From Methanosarcina sp. UBA402 (GTDB lineage: Archaea; Halobacteriota; Methanosarcinia; Methanosarcinales; Methanosarcinaceae): a stretch of 18,210 nt of DNA. Shown here in pieces: positions 1 to 6,014 of this stretch (its first letter is position 1; each line of letters opens with the position of its first letter). The position numbers and the translations under genes were made by a program. The stretch lies in contig DADO01000234.1 in the NCBI GenBank assembly GCA_002509325.1, positions 1 to 18,210 of the forward strand, written 5' to 3'. The notes below the pieces were generated by a model. That model was given only the letters and a program-made list of their open reading frames with translations. It was not told the origin of the DNA and did not search any database.

Positions 1-216
1 AATTATGCCTTCATTTGTAAAAAACAGGTTTCGGAACTAAGGATATTCGGAACTACTGAATATAGAGTTACCTTCAGAAATAATGATCTTCAGCTTGTTA
101 CTGGTAGAAATGAAACCTACCAGAAAATAACCTTCCGGAAAAAACTATCAGAAAAGAAATCTTCTGGTAAAAGCAAAACTCTGCTGGAACTTTTAAATAT
201 TTATACCCAATTATAG
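1..216 (+). CDS. Possible C-terminal fragment of an unknown gene (left edge)
   Basis: Frame 1 is open from the first base to a TAG at 214-216, giving 71 codons without a stop and without an ATG. In DNA this AT-rich an open run of that length is somewhat unlikely by chance. The translation is rich in Lys, Thr, Ser and Arg and matches no family I recognise. Against a gene, the DNA contains short quasi-repeats of the type CCAGAAAA / CCGGAAAA / TCAGAAAA and an inverted repeat TACCAGAA...TTCTGGTA, which suggest non-coding sequence. The gene start would lie outside the window. Low confidence. Confidence 0.2.
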   Translation, partial: NYAFICKKQVSELRIFGTTEYRVTFRNNDLQLVTGRNETYQKITFRKKLSEKKSSGKSKTLLELLNIYTQL

Positions 217-459
217 AGTCTGAGATTTATTCTTTGGAAGTTACTTCTTGATAACTCCCTGATAATCTCTCAATAATTTCTCAGTAATTTCCCAATAATT
301 AGTACTATCCTGCCCGATCTTACCATATTTATCATTGTTTGATATTATTTAGCACCATTCCATACTATTAATACTGTTATCACGAATTCTTCGCTTACTT
401 ACTCACTTGATTTCTCATCAGTTCCTTTATAATCCCCAACCTTTTTCGGAGAAATAACC
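217..459. other. AT-rich spacer with degenerate 11-bp repeats
   Basis: No gene is seen here. From about 248 to 303 the sequence repeats a degenerate 11-bp unit of the form (T/C)(G/A)(A/G)TAAT(T/C)TC(T/C), about one helical turn per unit. The rest is AT-rich leader for the gene starting at 460; no convincing single TATA box can be singled out. Confidence 0.35.
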
Positions 460-960
460 GTGGATGACTGGATGACTTCAACCCTTGTCCTTTTCTTTGC
501 CCTGCTTGCAGTTTACTTGCTCATGAAATATATCCAGCTAAGAGGACGGATTGAGTCCCGTGCCAGAGATTTGTACGAAGCCTGGCAGGCAAGGGAGATG
601 GACCGCCAGGTTTCCGAAAAAGCCGAGAACCTTTTTAGAGCCTGGAAGATGGACGAGGAAAAAAGGATCCGCCAGGATGCCATAAAGAAAAGCGAAGCCG
701 TTATTCGGGGCAAGGTTACTGAACATCTTATCCCTTATTTCCCGGATTTCGAGTACAATCCTAAAGACGCACGCTTCCTTGGCACCCCGGTAGATTTCAT
801 TATTTTTGACGGCCTTTCCGAAGGGGAAATGAATAAGGTGGTCTTTGTCGAGGTCAAATCCGGAAAAACCGGAGCTCTTTCCCCAAGAGAAAAACTTGTC
901 AGGGACTGCATAGGTAGAGGAAAGGTAAGCTATGAAATTATCCATAATAGAGAAAACTAA
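460..960 (+). CDS. Membrane-anchored endonuclease related to archaeal Holliday junction resolvase
   Basis: The 166-residue protein starts at GTG 460, seven bases after a GGAGA Shine-Dalgarno sequence at 448-452. Residues 5-23 form one hydrophobic N-terminal segment. Residues 25-85 are charged and helical, probably coiled coil. The C-terminal half carries a PD-(D/E)XK-like nuclease signature: D112 in a PVDF motif and E131-V-K133, followed by SGKTGALSPRE. This arrangement matches the 'endonuclease related to Holliday junction resolvase' group (COG4741 type), whose substrate is not well defined. Family knowledge suggests DNA cleavage; the membrane anchor suggests action at the cell envelope, which is an inference. 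The gene stands alone, with spacers of more than 200 bases on both sides. Confidence 0.75.
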   Translation: MDDWMTSTLVLFFALLAVYLLMKYIQLRGRIESRARDLYEAWQAREMDRQVSEKAENLFRAWKMDEEKRIRQDAIKKSEAVIRGKVTEHLIPYFPDFEYNPKDARFLGTPVDFIIFDGLSEGEMNKVVFVEVKSGKTGALSPREKLVRDCIGRGKVSYEIIHNREN

Positions 961-1105
961 GCTATGTTTGTCATTAACATAAATCTGTTTTGTAGATAAT
1001 TTTTATGAAAAATTATAATTGGTACCAGTTTCTTCCAGGAAAACAGCGTAGTTGCCGAGTGGCAGCATTTCTATATATTCCAAAAATTGGAAGACTCCTA
1101 TTAAG

Positions 1106-1119
1106 TTAGGATATCCTAA
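1106..1119. promoter_or_regulatory. 14-bp perfect palindrome upstream of the YHS gene
   Basis: TTAGGATATCCTAA reads identically on both strands. It lies about 75 bases before the presumed start of the YHS protein gene, where a dimeric regulator could bind. The operator role is inference; only the symmetry is seen. Confidence 0.35.
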
Positions 1120-1194
1120 AAATATGTGTATTTGGGTATAGGTGATAAAATAGAAATATCTTGGCGTATTTTTAATTATCGGGGGATTATTATA

Positions 1195-1341
1195 ATAGTA
1201 GTTGATCCTGTCTGCAAGATGAAGCTAGACGAGAAGGAAGCTAGGTTCAAAAGTGAGTACAAAGGAAAGACGTATTACTTCTGCGCTCTCTCAGATAAAA
1301 AGATGTTTGATGAAAATCCGGAGAAATATATCGAATCCTAA
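1195..1341 (+). CDS. YHS-domain metal-binding mini-protein
   Basis: The protein is essentially one YHS domain of about 48 residues: VVDPVCKM at the N terminus, then YKGKTYYFC, then KKMFDENPEKY. Cys7 and Cys30 are the conserved metal-ligand positions of the family. YHS domains occur alone or fused to copper P-type ATPases and related to TRASH metal-binding domains, so a soft-metal chaperone or sensor role fits this neighbourhood. The start is uncertain. The frame is open back to a GTG at 1126, but the extra 23 residues do not resemble the family and the GTG lacks a good ribosome binding site. A GGGGGA at 1181-1186 is placed eight bases before ATA 1195, and the family normally begins right at (M)xVDPVC. 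I therefore favour an ATA start here; GTG 1126 is the conventional alternative. Confidence 0.7.
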   Translation: MVVDPVCKMKLDEKEARFKSEYKGKTYYFCALSDKKMFDENPEKYIES

Positions 1342-1504
1342 ATAGAAAATTTCAAGATCTTCTGGGTTTTCGAGTCGACGAAGTATGAAGGCGAGTCTGC
1401 TTATTTAAACAAGAATATAAAGGCAGAGTGCACTGCATTTCCAGTTATAATACAGAGAATTTAATGAGAATCACAGGCAGAAATTGGAGTTCCGGGGGGA
1501 GCGT

Positions 1505-2485
1505 ATGAAGATAGTAGTAGCAGATCCAATATTCCTGACTGAAGAATATAGAAAACGGCTCGAAGTATTGGGTGAACTCAAAATATTCGATAGTGTGCCC
1601 GCATCTCATGATGAATTCGTTGGGAGAATAAAGGATGCCGAAGTTGTAATAGTAGGAAGATATGGGGTTAACGCTAAGGCTCTGCATTCTGCGCCCAGGT
1701 TAAAGATGATTTCCCTGTGGCAGACAGGCTTCGACAATGTCGATTTGGAGGCAGCCACCGAGCGTGGAGTGATTGTATCAAACGTTCCCAGTTATGCTTT
1801 TGACTCGGTGGCGGAGTTTGTCTTTGCTTTGTCCCTGAATCTTCTAAGAAGAATCCATCTTGCAGACATAAACTTGCGAAAGGGATTATTCGATTGGGAG
1901 TGCTATGTGGGTAACCAGTTAATGAGCAAAACCATAGGTGTGCTCGGAACGGGCGAAATAGGTAAGCGAGTGATACAGATCGCACATGGATTTAATATGA
2001 ACGTGCTCTCTGTCACGGCTCACCCCAGTCCAGATAGAGCAAAAGCTCTGGGGATAAGGTTTGTGAACCTGGACACTCTGCTCTCAGAAAGTGATATAGT
2101 TACACTACATGTGCCACTGACGCCCGAAACAGAGCATATGATAGGTGCGCGAGAACTGGCAAAGATGAAGCCTACAGCTATATTGATTAACACAGCTAGG
2201 GGAAAAGTGGTTGATGAAGCTGCTCTCATAAAAGCCCTTAAGGAGAAAAAGATTGCTGGAGCAGGGCTGGATGTCTTTGAAAAGGAGCCATTGCCCATGG
2301 ATAGTCCTTTGTTAGAGATGTATAATGTGGTGCTGACCCCACATATTGCCTTTTTATCTGAAGAATCTTTAGATGAGTGCACTTACATGAGTATTGAGAA
2401 CGTGGAGATGTTTACAAAGGGTAAACCCCAGAATGTGGTGAATCGTGCAGTGTTAAAAGGGCTAAAGATGCCAGCAAATAGCTAA
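1505..2485 (+). CDS. D-isomer-specific 2-hydroxyacid dehydrogenase
   Basis: This 326-residue oxidoreductase is predicted to interconvert a 2-keto acid and a D-2-hydroxy acid with NAD(P)H; the exact substrate (glyoxylate, hydroxypyruvate, phosphohydroxypyruvate or other) cannot be read from the sequence. The Rossmann motif is G148-T-G150-E-I-G153. The catalytic triad of the family is present: R232 in NTARG, E259 in DVFEKEP and H280 in TPHIA. There is no C-terminal ACT domain, so it is not a full-length SerA of the regulated type. ATG 1505 is chosen because a GGGGGGAG run ends three bases before it; an in-frame TTG at 1484 would place that run inside the gene. The gene is monocistronic, with spacers of about 160 and 540 bases. 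Confidence 0.88.
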   Translation: MKIVVADPIFLTEEYRKRLEVLGELKIFDSVPASHDEFVGRIKDAEVVIVGRYGVNAKALHSAPRLKMISLWQTGFDNVDLEAATERGVIVSNVPSYAFDSVAEFVFALSLNLLRRIHLADINLRKGLFDWECYVGNQLMSKTIGVLGTGEIGKRVIQIAHGFNMNVLSVTAHPSPDRAKALGIRFVNLDTLLSESDIVTLHVPLTPETEHMIGARELAKMKPTAILINTARGKVVDEAALIKALKEKKIAGAGLDVFEKEPLPMDSPLLEMYNVVLTPHIAFLSEESLDECTYMSIENVEMFTKGKPQNVVNRAVLKGLKMPANS

Positions 2486-2527
2486 AAAACTCAAACTCCA
2501 GATCCTTAATGTCTCACTTTTTCTTCT

Positions 2528-2640
2528 GCTCGTGTTACACAAGCCTTTTCAGAAAAGGCTTGACCGAAAACGACTTGACGGCGTGATCAGCGCGCAACGC
2601 TTGTGATAATGGGCTTCGGTCTGGTTGTGCTTGTGCTCGT
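2528..2640 (+). ncRNA. Candidate structured RNA or dispersed repeat, GC-rich island
   Basis: A perfect 10-bp hairpin (CAAGCCTTTT at 2540-2549, loop CAG, AAAAGGCTTG at 2553-2562) is directly followed by GACCGAA (2562-2568), which pairs with TTCGGTC (2615-2621). CACAAGC (2538-2544) can instead pair with GCTTGTG (2629-2635). The patch is visibly richer in G+C than its AT-rich surroundings, as expected for structured RNA in an AT-rich genome. There is no T-run after the first hairpin, so a plain terminator is unlikely. It could also be the remnant of a mobile repeat. Only complementarity is seen; expression and strand are unknown. Confidence 0.3.
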
Positions 2641-2700
2641 GCATCTTTTTATTAATTGATGATGGGCAAAATCCCAGTTCAGAGTATCAAAATAAGATAG

Positions 2701-2728
2701 AAAAACCTAGTTAGAGGTTTTTTCTCTT
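2701..2728 (+). terminator. Stem-loop followed by T-rich tract
   Basis: AAAAACCT (2701-2708) and AGGTTTTT (2715-2722) form an 8-bp stem with a 6-base loop, and the sequence continues TTTCTCTT. The T-rich downstream arm suits an archaeal terminator. It would end a transcript crossing the GC-rich structured patch, or readthrough from the dehydrogenase gene. Confidence 0.45.
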
Positions 2729-2957
2729 CAGGAGGGGATGCCTTACGGTAATCCAAAACTCCCTGAGTTTTATTCTGTTCCACCTGTAATCATGTCATAG
2801 TGAATGATCTACCTATTATCCAATGTAATAATAAAATTAGTTTCACTAACCTAGCTTGCAATAAAATCAGCTTCATTTACCTAAATATACGCAAAGAATT
2901 TGTGGCAAACCTGACATATAATTATTAATTATTCAATTCTAGTATTCCAGAAATTAC

Positions 2958-2996
2958 TATGTCAAAATATTATGTCAAATTGTTATGTCAAATTAT
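2958..2996 (+). repeat. Three tandem 13-bp TATGTCAAA repeats upstream of the HMA gene
   Basis: TATGTCAAA occurs at 2958, 2971 and 2984 with exactly 13-bp spacing, the units differing only in the last four bases. The array ends about 30 bases before the start of the metallochaperone gene at 3026, so it sits in the core promoter or leader. Iterated binding sites for a regulator are plausible but unproven. Confidence 0.5.
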
Positions 2997-3025
2997 TCAG
3001 TTAAAATTAGACGGAGGCCGAAACG

Positions 3026-3232
3026 ATAGTTCAAGAAATTATAAAAGTTGAAGGCATGTCCTGTATGCACTGCCAGTTGAGGGTTAAAAAAGCGGTTGAA
3101 GCTGTAGAAGGAGTACAGAGAGCTGACGCCAACCTTCAGACTAAACAGGTAACTGTTGATTATGAAGAAGGGAAAGCAGATCTTGAGAAGATCAAGGCTG
3201 CAATTCGAGAAACCGGATATGAACCCCTTTAA
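3026..3232 (+). CDS. Single-domain HMA metallochaperone (CopZ-like)
   Basis: This 68-residue reading frame is a complete heavy-metal-associated domain: the metal-binding loop is GMSCMHC at residues 10-16 (Cys13 and Cys16), followed by the usual beta-alpha-beta pattern ending in ETGYEPL. Proteins of this fold deliver Cu(I) or similar ions to the HMA domains of P1B-ATPases, and a copper ATPase lies 3 kb downstream. The only in-frame ATG (3056) lies inside the metal-binding loop and cannot be the start. A GGAGG at 3013-3017 stands eight bases before ATA 3026, which restores the standard N terminus (I-V-Q-E-I-I-K-V-E-G-M). I therefore annotate an ATA start; ACG 3023 is the alternative. Identity as an HMA protein is certain; the start is inferred. 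Confidence 0.85.
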   Translation: MVQEIIKVEGMSCMHCQLRVKKAVEAVEGVQRADANLQTKQVTVDYEEGKADLEKIKAAIRETGYEPL

Positions 3233-3252
3233 TAAATTAACTCAATATTTCG

Positions 3253-3314
3253 TTTTCAAAGAATTTATTATATACTAAAAGGTACAAATTTTTACTAATG
3301 GGTAAAGCGTCTGT
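3253..3314 (+). promoter_or_regulatory. Promoter region shared with the copA upstream region
   Basis: The sequence TTTCAAAGAA, then a TATA-like stretch TATACTAAAAGGTACAA, then AAGCGTCTGTTTGAA recurs with few changes at 5857-5927 in front of copA. The two regions therefore descend from one promoter and probably share their regulator. The TATA-like element at about 3268-3276 would place transcription start shortly before the TTG at 3315. Confidence 0.5.
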
Positions 3315-3572
3315 TTGAAAACAACTGTGCTGCGGGGTGAACACATCGGAGAGACAACATTCATAGTAGACGACATGGTATGCAGGTACTGCAAGGATAT
3401 GGTCGTAAGACTCGTTACGTCAATAAACGGGGTTCACAGAGTAAATATCAATATTCCTGAAAAAACAATAAATGTAGCCTATGACAGCCGGATAACTGAT
3501 GCATATGTCATACAGATGGCCTTGCTTAAAGCTGGCTATAAAACTATAGAGGAGCCCAGAAGAATTTATTAA
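3315..3572 (+). CDS. Second HMA-domain metal-binding protein, 85 aa
   Basis: The protein has a short N-terminal extension (about 15 residues) and one HMA domain. The loop is DMVCRYC (Cys23 and Cys26) and the domain ends LLKAGYKTIEE. It keeps the two metal-binding cysteines but has unusual loop residues (V-C-R-Y-C instead of T-C-x-x-C). The start is TTG 3315; the next in-frame ATG lies inside the metal loop. No strong Shine-Dalgarno is visible. Right after it comes a broken copy of the 5' end of copA, and the same order (HMA gene then copA) can be recognised as a remnant before the intact copA at 6015. This gene is therefore probably the surviving chaperone half of a former HMA-copA operon. 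Confidence 0.8.
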   Translation: MKTTVLRGEHIGETTFIVDDMVCRYCKDMVVRLVTSINGVHRVNINIPEKTINVAYDSRITDAYVIQMALLKAGYKTIEEPRRIY

Positions 3573-3700
3573 ATGCCTGGTAGTCCTGAAATATCTGGAT
3601 AGGCGCAGATCCAATGGAAGTTACTATTGGAGTCTATGGCATGACCTGTCATCTTGTCAGAAAGGAATAGCGGATGCTATTTATTTTCTAATTGGGTGGC
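3573..3700 (+). pseudogene. Broken 5' end of a second copper ATPase gene
   Basis: This stretch aligns base by base with 5974-6100, the leader and first codons of copA. Shared blocks are ATCTGGATAGGCG, ATGACCTGT and AATAGCGGATGC / AGTAGCGGATGC. Starting at ATG 3614 it reads M-E-V-T-I-G-V-Y-G-M-T-C-H like the ATPase N terminus, then a one-base loss shifts the frame into a TAG at 3668-3670. In the shifted frame the match resumes as V-A-D-A-I. The second metal-binding cysteine is lost. Similarity fades after about 3700 and nothing of the remaining 930 codons is present. Confidence 0.8.
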
Positions 3701-3821
3701 AACCGCATGAATTCCAAATGATTTTTTAATTTAATAAAGTATATGATTTTGAATTAAGTGTATGGGTTTGAAAAATACATTCCTTATGATTAAGTAGTTA
3801 TCGCTTTCTCTGTCTTACAGT

Positions 3822-4199
3822 TCACTTTGAAGAATAACTTGTGCTCTTGCAGGTGGGATTACATATCTCCTGACGCAGATCGTCCTGCTTCTCTGCCCAT
3901 TTTATTAAAGGAATAATTGCTTCACAAAGCTGTTTACCATCATCTGTCAAAAAATATTCGACTTTTGGAGGCACTTCAGGGAATGCTTCTCGTCGGATAA
4001 GGCCTTTTTTTTGGAGCTCTTTTAACAGGTCAGTAAGTGACTTGGGACTGACCCCATCAAGAATACTCATTAGATCATTGAACCGTAATCTGTTGTGATG
4101 TCCAAGGGCGCTGATAACTTGCATGGCCCATTTTTTGGATATTGTGGTGATGATTCCTTCAAGAGGACACAAACAAACCCCATTACTATCTTTTTTCAT
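3822..4199 (-). CDS. HxlR-family winged-helix transcriptional regulator
   Basis: The 125-residue protein has the full HxlR/DUF24 pattern: an N-terminal Cys-Pro motif (C9-L-C11-P-L-E), the K-W helix, RLRFNDLMSIL, SPKSLTDLLKELQKKGLI and the wing PEVPPKVEYFLTDDG. Such proteins bind as dimers to inverted repeats near their own promoter; several sense reactive electrophiles or redox state through the N-terminal cysteine. This one has extra cysteines: C11, C92 and a C-terminal C113-x3-C117 pair, which could bind a metal or form a disulfide. ATG 4199 is preferred; GTG 4205 in frame would add two residues. It is divergent from the CooC-like gene with 119 bases between them and probably controls it. 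Confidence 0.88.
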   Translation of the reverse strand: MKKDSNGVCLCPLEGIITTISKKWAMQVISALGHHNRLRFNDLMSILDGVSPKSLTDLLKELQKKGLIRREAFPEVPPKVEYFLTDDGKQLCEAIIPLIKWAEKQDDLRQEICNPTCKSTSYSSK

Positions 4200-4231
4200 A
4201 GTCACTTTCTCACTATATACTTCATATTATT

Positions 4232-4249
4232 AATACTATAAAAAGTATT
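4232..4249. promoter_or_regulatory. Inverted repeat in the HxlR/CooC divergent promoter
   Basis: AATACT-N6-AGTATT is a perfect inverted repeat between the divergent regulator and ATPase genes. Its position and symmetry suit a dimeric HxlR-type operator. The rest of the spacer is almost pure A+T with several possible TATA boxes. Binding is inferred from position only. Confidence 0.45.
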
Positions 4250-4318
4250 GTAATTGTTAATATATGTTATTGCTTTTGAATTTTTTAATATTTATTATCT
4301 CTAAATGGAGTTGAAAAG

Positions 4319-5083
4319 ATGAAAGTACTTATATGCGGAAAAGGCGGCAGTGGCAAAAGTACGATTACTGCTCTGCTGGCAAAGTCCATGGCTACAAGAG
4401 GTTACAATGTGCTTGTGATGGACAGCGACGAGTCAAACTTCGGGCTTCATAAGCAGCTTGGTCTTGGAATGCCTGAAGATTTCACAAATTATCTTGGAGG
4501 AAAGGAAATTCTGGGAGAAAAACTGATACAGGCGTATCAGAGTGGAGACAATATCAGTATTTTTGAAAATAAATGGAAAATCTCCGACATTCCTGAAGCT
4601 TACACTGTAGAAAAAGGGAACATAAAAATGATAGCTATAGGTAAAATTCATGATTTTGGGGAAGGTTGTGCCTGTCCGATGGGCGCTCTTGCAAGGAATC
4701 TGTTGAAAAACATAGAAACTACAACTGAAGATATAATGCTTGTGGATACCGAAGCTGGTATTGAGCATTTTGGAAGAGGAGTTGAAGAAGGATGTGACCT
4801 TATATTAATGGTACTTGACCCTTCTTATGAATCCATGCGGCTTTCTGAGAAAATAAGTAAACTTGTAGAAAAAGCTGGGAAGCCTTTATATTTTATTCTT
4901 AACCGGGTGGATAACATAGAGATCCAGTTAACGATGGAAGCCGTAGATGAAACACATACTTTAGCTTCAGTCCCATCGAATTTAGAGGTTTTCCGAGCAG
5001 GATTTGAAGGAGATGAGCTAAATGTGAAACTTCCAGAAATTGAGTCAGTTGCTGATTTTCTAGCTTCAGGAATCTATCTCTAA
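4319..5083 (+). CDS. CooC-type P-loop ATPase for metal-centre maturation
   Basis: This 254-residue protein belongs to the MinD/Mrp-like deviant P-loop ATPases: the Walker A motif G7-K8-G-G-S-G-K13-S-T carries the signature lysine K8. Residues LVDTEAGIEHFGRG at about 141-154 are the CooC-type switch region, and C117-x-C119 (GCACPMG) matches the CxC metal site of CooC. CooC proteins use ATP-driven dimerisation to help put nickel into carbon monoxide dehydrogenase. No CODH gene is nearby, so this is an orphan CooC and its client enzyme is unknown. ATG 4319 follows GGAG by eight bases. The gene is divergent from the HxlR regulator and probably co-transcribed with the flavin reductase gene 40 bases downstream. 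Confidence 0.85.
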   Translation: MKVLICGKGGSGKSTITALLAKSMATRGYNVLVMDSDESNFGLHKQLGLGMPEDFTNYLGGKEILGEKLIQAYQSGDNISIFENKWKISDIPEAYTVEKGNIKMIAIGKIHDFGEGCACPMGALARNLLKNIETTTEDIMLVDTEAGIEHFGRGVEEGCDLILMVLDPSYESMRLSEKISKLVEKAGKPLYFILNRVDNIEIQLTMEAVDETHTLASVPSNLEVFRAGFEGDELNVKLPEIESVADFLASGIYL

Positions 5084-5123
5084 AATAAAGCTGGAAGATA
5101 ATTGTAACCAGTGCAGTGATAAT

Positions 5124-5762
5124 ATGATATTAGAAAATTTTAAAAGAGAATCGTTAATTCCGTTACCAGTGGTATTTATCTCAACAATTAGTGAAAATGG
5201 GATTAAAAATATAGCACCATATTCTTGTGTTATGCCTGTTTTACGCTCGCTTGATTTAGTTTGTGTGGCTTCAGCAAAAAGGAGAGATACATTAGATAAC
5301 ATAAAAAATACTGAAGAGTTTGTCCTCAACATGCCTGGTGCTGATATGGTTGATAAAGTGATACCAACGGCTTTACATGTTCCTCCCAATATTGATGAAT
5401 TTGAATTAGCCGGTCTAAAGGAAAGGCCTTCAAAAAAGGTCAATGCCCCAGGAATTGAAGGCTGCTATGCATGGATGGAATGCAAACTGCATGATATACA
5501 CGAAGAAATATATGGGGGCTTTCCTTACGTATTGATTTTTGGTAAAGTGGTGCATCTTGAGGTGGAAGATGATATCTACAATAAGGAAAGCGGTTCCTGG
5601 GATATAGAAAAAGCTAAACCATTGATGATGACAGGATCAGACGATGGTATGCATTTCTGCACTGTCAATGATATCGGTAAATTCGAGCCTTATGGAGCTA
5701 TGTTCAAGAATGGTAAAGATCCACTTGAACGGATGTATAAAAAGGAAAGGGTTGAAAAATAA
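5124..5762 (+). CDS. Flavin reductase-like (flavoredoxin-type) FMN-binding protein
   Basis: The 212-residue protein has the split-barrel FMN-binding fold of the flavin reductase / flavoredoxin family: PLPVVFISTISENGIKNIAPYS near the N terminus, a central ...RDTLDNIKNTEEFVLNMP segment that is highly characteristic, and an E-C-K-L strand followed by GKVVHLEVEDDIY. Members carry electrons between NAD(P)H, flavins and iron-sulfur or other acceptors; the partner here is unknown. The ATG at 5124 is preceded by a modest GTGAT at 5116-5120. It lies 40 bases after the CooC-like gene in the same direction, so the two probably form an operon controlled by the divergent HxlR protein. Confidence 0.85.
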   Translation: MILENFKRESLIPLPVVFISTISENGIKNIAPYSCVMPVLRSLDLVCVASAKRRDTLDNIKNTEEFVLNMPGADMVDKVIPTALHVPPNIDEFELAGLKERPSKKVNAPGIEGCYAWMECKLHDIHEEIYGGFPYVLIFGKVVHLEVEDDIYNKESGSWDIEKAKPLMMTGSDDGMHFCTVNDIGKFEPYGAMFKNGKDPLERMYKKERVEK

Positions 5763-5856
5763 GTAATTTTATGGAAAATGGCAAAACCTCATATCTTTAC
5801 TTATTCATTCCAGAGCCTACTGAAATTGACTAAGACAGATTTTCTACAAAGCCCTT

Positions 5857-5922
5857 GTTTCAAAGAATATATAGTAAAAGGTATAATTTTATATAAACTC
5901 TAATTATTTGTGAAGCGCCTGT
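5857..5922 (+). promoter_or_regulatory. copA promoter region, paralogous to that of the HMA gene
   Basis: This is the second copy of the promoter block seen at 3253-3314. TTTCAAAGAA, TATATAGTAAAAGGTATAA and AAGCGCCTGTTTGAA are shared with small changes. The TATATAGTA stretch is the likely TATA box. A common copper-responsive control of both transcripts is inferred. Confidence 0.5.
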
Positions 5923-5975
5923 TTGAATAAAGCCGGTTATAACATTATAATGGAGTCCTGAAGAATTTTATAACC
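5923..5975 (+). pseudogene. In-frame-deleted remnant of an HMA gene in the copA leader
   Basis: The sequence starts TTG-AAT-AAA-GCC-GGT-TAT and lines up codon by codon with both ends of the 85-aa HMA gene at 3315-3572. About 207 bases (69 codons), including the metal-binding loop, are missing between TTGAA and TAAAGC. Where the intact copy has an AGA codon this one has TGA (5959-5961), so at most a 12-residue peptide is encoded. It may now act only as a leader for copA, which starts about 50 bases on. Confidence 0.7.
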
Positions 5976-6014
5976 TTCGAGCATTCATGAAAATCTGGAT
6001 AGGCGGCACATCTG

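Larger units (their letters stand above)
2486..3025. other. Long spacer: structured GC-rich patch, terminator-like hairpin, TATGTCAAA repeats
   Basis: No convincing protein gene is seen in these 540 bases. They hold a GC-rich structured patch (about 2528-2640), a hairpin followed by T-rich sequence (2701-2728) and three tandem TATGTCAAA units (2958-2992), each listed separately. A 20-codon frame begins at ATG 2738, but its GGAGGGG touches the ATG, so it is not called. Confidence 0.5.

Noticed and set aside
1445..1687. Minus-strand 80-codon frame opposite the 5' part of the hydroxyacid dehydrogenase gene
   Set aside because: It overlaps a well-supported gene and has no ribosome binding site or family resemblance.
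2738..2800. 20-codon frame after GGAGGGG
   Set aside because: The Shine-Dalgarno-like run touches the ATG, leaving no spacing, and the frame is too short to support a gene.
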